DNA of 64,000 nt from NCBI RefSeq assembly GCF_003096595.1, contig NZ_QEKO01000001.1:62001-126000 (forward strand). Direction: 5' to 3'. How positions within the stretch are numbered: the first letter of the stretch is position 1; the number at the start of each line of letters is the position of its first letter. The translations under genes and the position numbers were made by a program. The notes under the pieces were generated by a model. That model searched no databases, was not told the origin of the DNA, and saw nothing but the letters and a program-made list of their open reading frames with translations. This document shows positions 16,006 to 23,806 of the stretch, piece after piece. The DNA is from Pusillimonas noertemannii (GTDB lineage Bacteria; Pseudomonadota; Gammaproteobacteria; Burkholderiales; Burkholderiaceae_B).

Positions 16006-17223
16006 ATGACGATCGATCGACGTGCCTTTATGGCCGCACTCAGCGCAATGGGCGCGGGGGCGCTCGTACCCACCGCTTTTGCGCAATCGGGCGGCAAGCC
16101 CTCGGGCGACCCCGTGCGCATTGGCGGCACGCTGGCCCTGACGGGCCCGCTGGCATCCACCGGTCTTGTGCACAAGCTTACCGGCGAAATCTATGTAGAC
16201 AACCTCAACAAGCGCGGCGGCCTGCTTGGTCGCCCGGTCGAGTGGGTGCTTAAAGACGACCAGTCCAAGCCCGACGTGGCGCGCACGTTGTACGAGCAGC
16301 TCATCACCTCCGACAAGGTCGACCTGCTGATCGGGCCCTATGCCACCGGCAACATTCTTTCGGCAATGGGCGTGGCCCAGCGCTATAAAAAGATGCTGGT
16401 CCACCATACCTTCGGCATTCCCAAGCTGGCCAAGTACGAATGGCAGTTTCCCGCCTGGTCGTTGGGGCCCAACCCCGACATCACCACGCCCGAGCTCGTG
16501 TTCGACATGATGGCGCAGTCCCAGCATCCGCCCAAGCGCATCGCCATTGTCACCAGCAAGTTTCCCTCGGTGCACTTTGTGTCGATGGGCGCGCGCGAAG
16601 TCGCCAAGCAAAAAGGCCTCGAAGAAGTGCTGTTCCTCGAATGGGATTTCGGCAATCGCGACTACGCTCCCATTGCCGGCCGCATCAAAGAGGCCGATCC
16701 CGACTTCCTGTTTGTAGGCTGCCTGGGCCTCGAGGGCGCCCAGCTACTCGACGCGCTCAAGAAAATCGACTACCGGCCGCGCAACCACTTTCACCTGTAC
16801 CCGGCGCCGGGGCCCATGGTCAAGTCGCCCGACGCCGATGGCGCGCTGGCGATCACCATCTTCGAATCGCATTCTCCCTTTACCGACAATCCGGTTGCCG
16901 CCGAGTTCGTCGAGCAGTTCCGCGAGCGCGCCACCAAAGCCAACCTGCCCGAAACCTCCGTTGAAACTCAGGCGGCCGCATCGTTCTCGGCCTGGCAGAT
17001 CATCGAAGCCGCGGTGGCCGCAAACAAATCGCTCGAAGACGAAAAGCTGGCCACCTGGCTGCGGGCCAACACGGTCGATTCCATCCAGGGCAAGCTGCGC
17101 TTCAACGAGCAAGGCAACTTCGGCGACAACCTCGGGCGCGTCAAGCAGGTGCAGAACGGCCAGTGGCTTACCGTCTGGCCCAAAGACTGGGCGGCTCCGG
17201 GCGCCACGCTCAAGACTTCTTGA
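16006..17223 (+). CDS. branched-chain-type ABC transporter solute-binding protein (Tat-like signal)
   Basis: A 405-residue periplasmic binding protein of the Leu/Ile/Val-binding (Peripla_BP_6) family. The N-terminus has a twin-arginine-like signal (DRRAFMAAL, then a hydrophobic stretch and AFAQ cleavage near residue 27), which is a known variant in this family. The mature part begins RIGGTLALTGPLASTG and later shows LIGPYATGNILSAMG. It should supply ligand to the transporter encoded at 17387-20881. The 163-bp gap to the permease gene is larger than the other operon gaps and includes a short C5/G5 hairpin. Confidence 0.9.
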   Translation: MTIDRRAFMAALSAMGAGALVPTAFAQSGGKPSGDPVRIGGTLALTGPLASTGLVHKLTGEIYVDNLNKRGGLLGRPVEWVLKDDQSKPDVARTLYEQLITSDKVDLLIGPYATGNILSAMGVAQRYKKMLVHHTFGIPKLAKYEWQFPAWSLGPNPDITTPELVFDMMAQSQHPPKRIAIVTSKFPSVHFVSMGAREVAKQKGLEEVLFLEWDFGNRDYAPIAGRIKEADPDFLFVGCLGLEGAQLLDALKKIDYRPRNHFHLYPAPGPMVKSPDADGALAITIFESHSPFTDNPVAAEFVEQFRERATKANLPETSVETQAAASFSAWQIIEAAVAANKSLEDEKLATWLRANTVDSIQGKLRFNEQGNFGDNLGRVKQVQNGQWLTVWPKDWAAPGATLKTS

Positions 17224-17386
17224 TGGCAAGCAACACCGCCATGCCGGCCCTTGGCCCGCATGGCGTCCGGATCGGGGCACGGGCGCAGCCTGCGGGGGCT
17301 GCTCCGTGTCATGGTCCACCCCCAAGCGGGGGCATTCCTGCCTTGAAGCCGCCCGGCGGCCAAAAAAATTCATGTTTGCATAGCTG

Positions 17387-18244
17387 ATGAATCTACCAAG
17401 CTCCACTTTATTGGCCCAATCCATTCTGGCGGGCATCTTCACCGGCGCGCTGTATGGGCTTCTTGGGCTTGGGCTGAGCCTTTCCTGGGGGCTGCTGCGC
17501 CAGATCAACCTGGCGCACTTTGCCCTGGCCTTCCTGGGCGCCTATCTTACCTACCAGTTCGCCAGCTACGGCGGCGTGGACCCCATGCTGACGCTGCTGA
17601 TGATCGTGCCGCTTTTCTTCGTGCTTGGCGTCGCCGTGCATTGGGTGCTGGCGCGATTCAAGGTTACGCCGTTCAATTCGCTGCTGATCACCTTCGGCCT
17701 GACCATCATCATCGAGGCCCTGCTGCAATGGATCTGGACCGCCGACTACCGGCGGCTCGATTCCAGCTATGCCGAACACCGCTACCGCATCGGCGAGCTG
17801 TTCCTGCCCTTGCCCGAGCTCATCACGCTGGGCCTTAGCGTGGCCATTTCGGTGGCCATCTGGCTGGCGCTCAAGCGCAGCGACCTGGGCAAGGCACTGC
17901 GCGCGGCGGCCGAAGACGCGCCCATCGCCGCCGCCTTCGGCATCAACCAGCGGGCGCTGGCCCTGATGCTTTCGGGCCTGAACGCCTCGCTGGCCGGCAT
18001 CGCCGGCGTATGCATCGCGCTCAGCTTCACCCTGGCGCCGTCGCAGATATACACCTGGATAGGGGTGGTGTTCGCCGCGGTCATGCTGGGCGGCCTGGGC
18101 CGGCCCATGGGGCCGCTTATCGCGGGCTGCATCATCGGCGTCTCCGAGGCCGTTACCATGGCGGTCGCATCGCCCTCATGGGCGCCGCTGGTGTCGTTTT
18201 CGCTGCTCATACTCGTACTGCTCGTGCGTCCAGGAAGGGCCTGA
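17387..18244 (+). CDS. branched-chain-type ABC transporter permease (LivH-like)
   Basis: A 285-residue inner-membrane permease of the LivH family with about eight hydrophobic segments. Characteristic segments are GIFTGALYGLLGLGLSLSWG (about 16-35) and the RAAAEDAPIAAAFGINQRAL coupling loop (about 168-187). The ATG at 17387 follows a weak ribosome site. It pairs with the LivM half of the next gene; the stop and next start are two bases apart. Confidence 0.9.
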   Translation: MNLPSSTLLAQSILAGIFTGALYGLLGLGLSLSWGLLRQINLAHFALAFLGAYLTYQFASYGGVDPMLTLLMIVPLFFVLGVAVHWVLARFKVTPFNSLLITFGLTIIIEALLQWIWTADYRRLDSSYAEHRYRIGELFLPLPELITLGLSVAISVAIWLALKRSDLGKALRAAAEDAPIAAAFGINQRALALMLSGLNASLAGIAGVCIALSFTLAPSQIYTWIGVVFAAVMLGGLGRPMGPLIAGCIIGVSEAVTMAVASPSWAPLVSFSLLILVLLVRPGRA

Positions 18245-18246
18245 TC

Positions 18247-20154
18247 ATGCGCCGCTCCATCATTCTTGTGCTGTTGGCCGGCGTCATGCTGGCCGTCGTG
18301 CCCTACCTGGGTCTGCCGGCCTTCTACGAATCAGTGCTGTACCTGATCTTTCATTGGGTGGCGCTGGCCACTTCCTGGAACATATTGTCGGGCTACTCGG
18401 GCTATTTTTCATTTGGCCATGGCGCGTTCTACGGCATAGGCATGTACACCACGGCTACGCTTACCAGCCAGTTCGACATGCCCTTCCTGTGGACGCTTCC
18501 GCTGGCGGGCCTGTTTGCCGCGCTGTTCGGCGCCGTGCTGGGCGTGGTGTCGTTCCGGGTCAAGGCGGTGCGGGGCGAGCTCTTCGCGCTGCTTACGCTG
18601 GCCGCCACCTTTGTGGTGGCCACCATCGTGCTCAATACGCCCATCGACGGCGGGCAGGGCGTGTATCTTAGCGCCGTGCCCATGCCCGAGTTCGGCCCTT
18701 CGCCTTCCGGAACCTTTTATCTGCTGGCGCTGGCCGCCGCCGTGGCCACCATCGTTATCGCGCTCGTCATCTACTACGCCCGCTTCGGCCTTGGCCTGTT
18801 CGCCATTCACGACGACGAAGACGTAGCCGAGGTAATGGGCGTGCCCACCTTCAGGTACAAGGTGGCGGCCTTTGCGCTGTCCTGCGCCCTGGCCGGCGTG
18901 GTGGGGGGCATACAGGCGATGTTCGTGTCGTATGTCACCACGGGCGACGTCTTCACCGTGGCCATGCCGCTTACCGTGGTGCTGATGAGCGTGCTGGGGG
19001 GCACGCGGCACTGGCTGGGCCCCGCCGTGGGCGCGCTGGTCATCACGGTGCTGCTGTACAGCTTTACCGCCGGCGACAGCGCCGTGCTGGGCAAGGTGGC
19101 CATGGGCGTCATTCTGGTGGGCGTCATCCTGTTCATGCCCGAGGGCATCCTGGGCCAGGCGCTCAAGTACTTCGGCCGCAAGCCGCAAGACAAGGCGGCG
19201 GTGGTCTCGCTGCCTCCATCGGCCCTCAATGAACAGGCGCGGGCCGATGCCGCCAGGCAAGCCGACCAAACTGCGGCCCATCAGTCCGGTTCGCCCGTGC
19301 CTGCAGAGGCCTCCTTGGATACGCGTGTGCTGCCTGCGAGCCGAGGCGGCCTGCCCGGGGCGGATATCCCGGCGTCGTCCGGCGAGCCGCTGCTTGTCGC
19401 GCGCGACGTCGCCAAGTCGTTTCGCGGCGTCAAGGCGCTGAAGGGCGTCAGCCTCGAAGTGCGGCGCGGCGAAATCCTTGGACTGCTGGGGCCCAACGGC
19501 TCGGGCAAGTCCACCTTCATCAACGTGGCCAGCGGGCATTTCCCCGCCACCTCGGGCAGCATCGTGTTCCGCGGCCAGGAACTGGTCGGCATCAACGCCC
19601 ACCGCATCGCCCGCTGCGGCGTTTCGCGCACCTACCAGATACCCAGGCCCTTCGCCCACCTTACAGTGCTTGAAAACGTGGCCCTGCCGGCCATGTTCGG
19701 GGGGCAACTGGTCGAGCGCAGGCAGGCCGAAGAAGACGCCTGGCGCTGGCTCGAGTTCACGGGCCTGGCGGCGCGCGCTCACGTACTGCCCGAAGACCTC
19801 AACCTGCACCAGCGCAAGTTCCTCGAGTTTGCCCGTGCCCTGGCCGCCCAGCCCCAGCTGCTGATGCTCGATGAAGTGCTGTCTGGCCTTACGCCCGCCG
19901 AGATCGACGAAGCCGTGGCCCTGATACAGCGCATACGCGCGCAAGGCACCACCATCCTGTTCGTCGAGCACGTCATGCGCGCGGTCATGGCGCTGTGCGA
20001 CCGCATCGTCATTTTCAATCAAGGAGAAGTCCTGGCCGAAGGGCCGCCGGCCGAAGTCATGGCGCGCCCCGACGTGGTGTCCGCTTACCTGGGCAAGCCC
20101 ATCGACGAAGGCCGAGATTCCTCCAACGCTACCGGAGCTCCCGCCCATGCTTGA
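18247..20154 (+). CDS. fused LivM-type permease and LivG-type ATPase
   Basis: A 635-residue fusion. Residues about 1-310 form a LivM-like permease (FSFGHGAFYGIGMYT near 56, then the coupling loop around DDEDVAEVMGVPTFRYK). A polar linker spans about 310-375. The C-terminal part is a LivG-like ATPase with Walker A GLLGPNGSGKSTF near 413 and Walker B LLMLDEVLSGL near 538. The ABC signature reads LNLHQRKFLEFARAL instead of the usual LSxGQ form. The start at 18247 is the permease start; the frame is open further upstream only by overlap with the previous gene. Gene fusion of permease and ATPase is uncommon for Liv systems. Confidence 0.88.
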   Translation: MRRSIILVLLAGVMLAVVPYLGLPAFYESVLYLIFHWVALATSWNILSGYSGYFSFGHGAFYGIGMYTTATLTSQFDMPFLWTLPLAGLFAALFGAVLGVVSFRVKAVRGELFALLTLAATFVVATIVLNTPIDGGQGVYLSAVPMPEFGPSPSGTFYLLALAAAVATIVIALVIYYARFGLGLFAIHDDEDVAEVMGVPTFRYKVAAFALSCALAGVVGGIQAMFVSYVTTGDVFTVAMPLTVVLMSVLGGTRHWLGPAVGALVITVLLYSFTAGDSAVLGKVAMGVILVGVILFMPEGILGQALKYFGRKPQDKAAVVSLPPSALNEQARADAARQADQTAAHQSGSPVPAEASLDTRVLPASRGGLPGADIPASSGEPLLVARDVAKSFRGVKALKGVSLEVRRGEILGLLGPNGSGKSTFINVASGHFPATSGSIVFRGQELVGINAHRIARCGVSRTYQIPRPFAHLTVLENVALPAMFGGQLVERRQAEEDAWRWLEFTGLAARAHVLPEDLNLHQRKFLEFARALAAQPQLLMLDEVLSGLTPAEIDEAVALIQRIRAQGTTILFVEHVMRAVMALCDRIVIFNQGEVLAEGPPAEVMARPDVVSAYLGKPIDEGRDSSNATGAPAHA

Positions 20155-20881
20155 GGCCCAGACCATCCGCGTGGCCTACGGCGCGGCAACCGCCCTGTGG
20201 GACGTTTCTCTCGATGTCGGCGCGGGCGAATTGCTGTGCGTGGTAGGCCCCAACAGCGCCGGAAAGACCACCCTCATCAACGCCATCGCGGGCCTGAACC
20301 GCATCAGCGCGGGCAAGCTGTTGTTCGACGGCAAGGATATCTCCCGCCTGCCGCCGCATCGCTTCTGCGCGGCGGGCATTGCGCTGGTGCCCGAGGGGCG
20401 GCGCCTGTTCACCGAAATGACGGTGCGCGAGAACCTCGAGCTGGGCAGCTACATCGGCCCGGCCCGCGCGCATCGTGCCGATTCGCTCGACCGCGTCTGC
20501 GCCCTGTTTCCGGCCCTGGTGCCCAAGCTCGAAGACCCGGCGGGTTCCCTGTCGGGCGGCCAGCAGCAGATGGTGGCCATCGGCCGGGCCCTGATGGCCA
20601 GGCCGCGCCTGTTGCTGCTTGATGAACCCTCGCTGGGCCTGGCGCCCAGCATCGTGCTCGACATGTTCCGTGTCATACGCGAGATCCACGCCGAGGGCAT
20701 GGCGGTGCTGCTGGTAGAGCAGAACGTCACCATGGCGCTGCAGGTGGCCCAGCGGGCCGCCGTGCTTGAAGAAGGGCGCATCGTGGCTTCGGGCACGCCC
20801 GACGAACTGCTGGCCCGCCCGGAACTGCGGCGGGCCTATCTGGGGCTGGAAACCGAAGAGGCGGCTCACAGCGGCCTATAG
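20147..20881 (+). CDS. branched-chain-type ABC transporter ATPase (LivF-like)
   Basis: A 244-residue second ATPase of the transporter. Walker A is VVGPNSAGKTTL near residue 37, the signature is SLSGGQQQMVAIGRAL, and Walker B is LLLLDEPSLGLAP. The start overlaps the end of the fused LivM-LivG gene by 8 bp. LivF normally dimerises with LivG; here its partner is the C-terminal half of the upstream fusion. A bidirectional terminator lies about 85 bp downstream. Confidence 0.92.
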   Translation: MLEAQTIRVAYGAATALWDVSLDVGAGELLCVVGPNSAGKTTLINAIAGLNRISAGKLLFDGKDISRLPPHRFCAAGIALVPEGRRLFTEMTVRENLELGSYIGPARAHRADSLDRVCALFPALVPKLEDPAGSLSGGQQQMVAIGRALMARPRLLLLDEPSLGLAPSIVLDMFRVIREIHAEGMAVLLVEQNVTMALQVAQRAAVLEEGRIVASGTPDELLARPELRRAYLGLETEEAAHSGL

Positions 20882-20966
20882 CGCAGGGCCCGCCACGCAA
20901 GAACGTGGCACGTGGCAAGGCCATGCCTGTTCGGGGCGTGCCGGCGCCGGGGGCTTTCAAAGGGCG

Positions 20967-20992
20967 AAAAAGGCCGTGGAAGCGGCCTTTTC
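20967..20992. terminator. bidirectional intrinsic terminator
   Basis: Stem AAAAGGCCG/CGGCCTTTT with a 6-base loop lies between convergent livF-like and dioxygenase genes. Runs of A and T on both sides allow it to work in both directions. Confidence 0.75.
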
Positions 20993-21004
20993 AGTTTGGG
21001 TGCA

Positions 21005-21943
21005 TCAGGCCTGGACAGGGGCCTCGGTGTTGAAGATGAAGTCGCTGGGCACGTCGGGGCCCCACAGATACATCGAGTCTTCAGGCGGGTAGTCGCCCGC
21101 AGCCCAGGGCTTGTCGGCCGAAACATAATCGATGTCGGCCGAGTATTCTGAAAACGAGCCCCAGGGGTCTTGCACGTAGTGGAAATAATTGGAACCCAGT
21201 ACATGGCGGCCTGTGCCCCAGCCGTGCTTGTAGCCCACGTCGTTCATCTGGCTGGCGCCGCGGCCCACGTCGTCAAGCGAGGCGACATCCCACGAGCAAT
21301 GGTGCCACCCCTTGGCGGAGCTTTTGGCGAAGGCCAGCAAATGGTGGTCGCAGCCGTGCGGCGCATGGGTGAAGGCGATGATGTCCAGCGATTTGTCCGA
21401 CAGCCGCAGGCCGACGGCATCGCCGTAGAACTGCACGGCGCGCAGTACGTCGGGCGTGAACAGCAGCACGTGGGACAGCCGCCGCGGCCGAACTGTTTTG
21501 CCTTCAGAGCGCGCATGGGCGCCGCGCTGGTTTGCGTCGGCAACAGGAACATGAAAGGGGGCCTTGCCGGTGGGCATGGTTCGCGGGCCTTCCTTGACCT
21601 GCACCAGATTGCCGTCGGGGTCATGAAACCAGATGCCCTCGGCGTTCTTGTGCGGCGAGGGCCGGTCGAAATCGGCGCCCGCCGCGCGTGCCTGGGCCTC
21701 GATGGCCGGCAGCTCGCCTTCAAAGCAGGCAAGGCTCAGGTAAGCCAGGGATTTATGGTCGGAGGCCAGCAGCCGGCCCCAGCGATGATTGTCGGCCGCC
21801 CGCATCTGGATTTCGTTGCCGCCGCGTTCGATCTGCAGGCCGAAGTTTCCGAAGAAATGTTCGGCCTGGTCCAGAGAGGGCACGTTGAGGGCGAAGTGGT
21901 CGATGGAATGGATGGCCGTGGTGCCGACGGGTTGAGCTGACAT
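21005..21943 (-). CDS. type I extradiol dioxygenase (VOC family)
   Basis: A 312-residue two-domain vicinal-oxygen-chelate protein of the catechol 2,3-dioxygenase type. It cleaves a catechol next to its hydroxyls using Fe(II) or Mn(II). The N-terminal domain starts with IDHFALNVPSLDQAEHFF. The catalytic C-terminal domain supplies likely metal ligands His in RRLSHVLLF (about 156), His in HGCDHHLLAF (about 205) and Glu in GSFSEYS (about 270). The start at 21943 has a strong ggaggaa ribosome site; the longer open frame to 22354 lies opposite the next gene and is not used. It follows the FAH-family gene in one minus-strand operon. Confidence 0.88.
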   Translation of the reverse strand: MSAQPVGTTAIHSIDHFALNVPSLDQAEHFFGNFGLQIERGGNEIQMRAADNHRWGRLLASDHKSLAYLSLACFEGELPAIEAQARAAGADFDRPSPHKNAEGIWFHDPDGNLVQVKEGPRTMPTGKAPFHVPVADANQRGAHARSEGKTVRPRRLSHVLLFTPDVLRAVQFYGDAVGLRLSDKSLDIIAFTHAPHGCDHHLLAFAKSSAKGWHHCSWDVASLDDVGRGASQMNDVGYKHGWGTGRHVLGSNYFHYVQDPWGSFSEYSADIDYVSADKPWAAGDYPPEDSMYLWGPDVPSDFIFNTEAPVQA

Positions 21944-22008
21944 GTCTTCCTCCGTGCGTCGGAAAGAGGGGGCCTGTATGTAATGGGTTTCGGCCCCCTT
22001 GGGTTGTA

Positions 22009-22848
22009 TTACGCTTCGTCTTTGATGGGGTTGCGCAGCGTGCCCAGTTTTTCGACCGTGACCTCGCAGACGTCGCCGCCGCGCATCAGCAGCTTGGGAT
22101 CGCGCGCCCAGCCGATGCCGGCCGGCGTGCCCGAAACGATGACGTCGCCGGCCTCGAGGGTGATGGCTTCGCTGATGATGGAAATAAGAGTGGCCACGTC
22201 GAAGATCATGTCGGCGGTGCTGGCCGACTGAACCACCTTGCCGTTGAGGCGGGTTTCGATCTTGAGGCCCTTGGCGCCCGCGGGCAGTTCGTCGGCGGTG
22301 ACCAGGTCGGGGCCGAAGCCGCCGGTGCCGTCGAAGTTCTTGCCCACTGTCCATTGGGGCGCCTTGAACTGGTATTCGCGTATGGAGCCGTCATTGAAAA
22401 TGGAATAGCCGGCCACGCAATCGAGGGCGTTCTCTTTGGAGATATAGCGGCCGCCCTTGCCCAGCACCACGGCTACTTCGCCTTCGTAGTCGAGCGAGTC
22501 GGACAGTTTGGAGCGGATGATGGGCTGGTCGTGCGCCACCAGGCTGGTATGCAGGCGCAGGAACAACGTGGGATAGTCGGGCTGTTCGTAAGGGCTTTCG
22601 GCCGTGTGGTCGGCGTAGTTCAGGCCGACACAGATGATTTTGGTGGGCCGGGAAAGCGGCGGCAGCAGGCGGGCGTCGGCCGCCTTGACGGTTTGCGTTG
22701 CCTTGCGGCCCTTGGCGTAGCTGGCCAGGTCGGTGCCGGCGGCCAGCAGGGATTCCAGGCTTTCGGCGCCGATGACGTCGATGTCGCCTTGCTGGTTGCG
22801 CACGCCCAGGGCGGGCTTGCCGTTGAGTTCAATGGATACGTACCGCAT
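22009..22848 (-). CDS. fumarylacetoacetate-hydrolase-family enzyme
   Basis: A 279-residue FAH-family protein. This family includes fumarylacetoacetate hydrolases, 2-hydroxyhepta-2,4-dienedioate isomerases and oxaloacetate or acylpyruvate decarboxylases and hydrolases. Metal ligands are visible in LDYEGEVAVVLG (two Glu) and YSIFNDGSIREYQ (Asp). The substrate-loop segments KIICVGLNYADHTAE and PAGIGWARDPKLLMRGGD are typical. The start MRYVSIE at 22848 has an aaaagggg ribosome site. With the downstream extradiol dioxygenase it probably forms the lower part of a meta-cleavage pathway. Confidence 0.88.
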   Translation of the reverse strand: MRYVSIELNGKPALGVRNQQGDIDVIGAESLESLLAAGTDLASYAKGRKATQTVKAADARLLPPLSRPTKIICVGLNYADHTAESPYEQPDYPTLFLRLHTSLVAHDQPIIRSKLSDSLDYEGEVAVVLGKGGRYISKENALDCVAGYSIFNDGSIREYQFKAPQWTVGKNFDGTGGFGPDLVTADELPAGAKGLKIETRLNGKVVQSASTADMIFDVATLISIISEAITLEAGDVIVSGTPAGIGWARDPKLLMRGGDVCEVTVEKLGTLRNPIKDEA

Positions 22849-22930
22849 GAAGACCCCTTTTCTTATGAGAACAGCTTCTGGTGGATGAGAAATTGAGAAA
22901 TGCCGATGCGACAAATCCTATTCCAAAATA

Positions 22931-22953
22931 TATACAAAATCAAGTTTTGTAGA
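22931..22953. promoter_or_regulatory. candidate GntR operator, second copy
   Basis: TATAC-N13-GTAGA, with an inner perfect 7-bp inverted repeat TACAAAA/TTTTGTA (22933-22951), between the FAH-family gene and the divergent gntR-type gene. Its geometry matches the element at 15848. Confidence 0.5.
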
Positions 22954-23035
22954 TTAATTTTGCGGGCATGGTTAAAATAGCCCCCATCCGCCCTGTGGCC
23001 GTGCCAGGGGCCTTCGACTTGATCCCAGAACCGAA

Positions 23036-23713
23036 TTGAGCTCCGATCCCACTACCGCCCGCACCACGGCCTCGTCCTTGCAGTTCGCCATACGGCAAGA
23101 CCTCATCAATGGCGTGTTTCCGGCCGGCGCCAAGCTGCGCATACGCGAACTGGCCGAGCGCTACGACGTCGGCACCATTCCGTTGCGCGAGGCCTTGTCG
23201 CGCCTGTGCAATACCGGCTTCATCGACGCCATCGACCAGAAGGGCTTTCGCGTCTCAGACGTATCCGAAGACGAGTTGCTCGACATCACCCGCACGCGCC
23301 AGCAGCTTGAATCGCTGGCCCTGCGCGAGGCCATCTCGCGCTGCGACGGCGCCTGGGAAGGCCGGGTGCTGGCCGCGTATCACCAGTTGAAGCGCCTGCC
23401 GCTGCATCTGCAGGGCCCCGGCAAAGACATCAACCCCGAATGGGAGCGCGCGCACGACGCCTTTCACGAAACGCTGATATCAGGTTGCGAGTCGAAGTGG
23501 CTCAAGCGCTTTTGCGCCACCATGCGCGAGCAAACGGCCCGCTACCGGGCCTTGTCGGCGGGCATCGGCCACGCCGAGCAGCGCGATGTCGACGCCGAGC
23601 ACGCGGCCATTGTCGACGCCATCGTGCAGCGCAACGCCGATCGCGCCTGTCAGTTGCTGTCGGACCATTTTGCGTCAACCACCCGATTGGTGGCGCGGCT
23701 GTTGCAGGAATAA
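23036..23713 (+). CDS. GntR-family regulator (FCD domain)
   Basis: A 225-residue FadR/FCD-type GntR regulator. The winged helix-turn-helix covers about residues 10-75, with LRIRELAERYDVGTIPLREA and LCNTGFIDAIDQKGFRV. The all-helical FCD sensing domain follows (about 85-220), with metal-site residues expected in ERAHDAFHETLI and the later HAEQRDVDAEHAAI. No ATG is available; a TTG at 23036 is the best start. It is divergent from the FAH-family/dioxygenase operon and probably represses it, with an inverted-repeat operator in the gap. Confidence 0.88.
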   Translation: MSSDPTTARTTASSLQFAIRQDLINGVFPAGAKLRIRELAERYDVGTIPLREALSRLCNTGFIDAIDQKGFRVSDVSEDELLDITRTRQQLESLALREAISRCDGAWEGRVLAAYHQLKRLPLHLQGPGKDINPEWERAHDAFHETLISGCESKWLKRFCATMREQTARYRALSAGIGHAEQRDVDAEHAAIVDAIVQRNADRACQLLSDHFASTTRLVARLLQE

Positions 23714-23754
23714 AAGTCGGCGTAGCGTCTGTCGGCTGTGCGTGTATCGTGATT

Positions 23755-23788
23755 CGGGCCGGATCCTGCGCAACCAGGATCCGGCCCG
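23755..23788. terminator. strong hairpin between convergent genes
   Basis: A perfect 14-bp stem CGGGCCGGATCCTG/CAGGATCCGGCCCG with a 6-base loop lies between the gntR-type gene and the convergent tannase-family gene. It lacks a clear U-tract but is probably a bidirectional stop. Confidence 0.6.
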
Positions 23789-23806
23789 GCTTGAATCAAG
23801 ACGCGC

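Noticed and set aside
18409-20166. Minus-strand 585-codon frame
   Set aside because: Antisense to the fused LivM-LivG gene with composition typical of a high-GC shadow.
21944-22354. N-terminal extension of the extradiol dioxygenase frame
   Set aside because: Antisense-like composition over the FAH-family gene, while a strong ribosome site marks the start at 21943.
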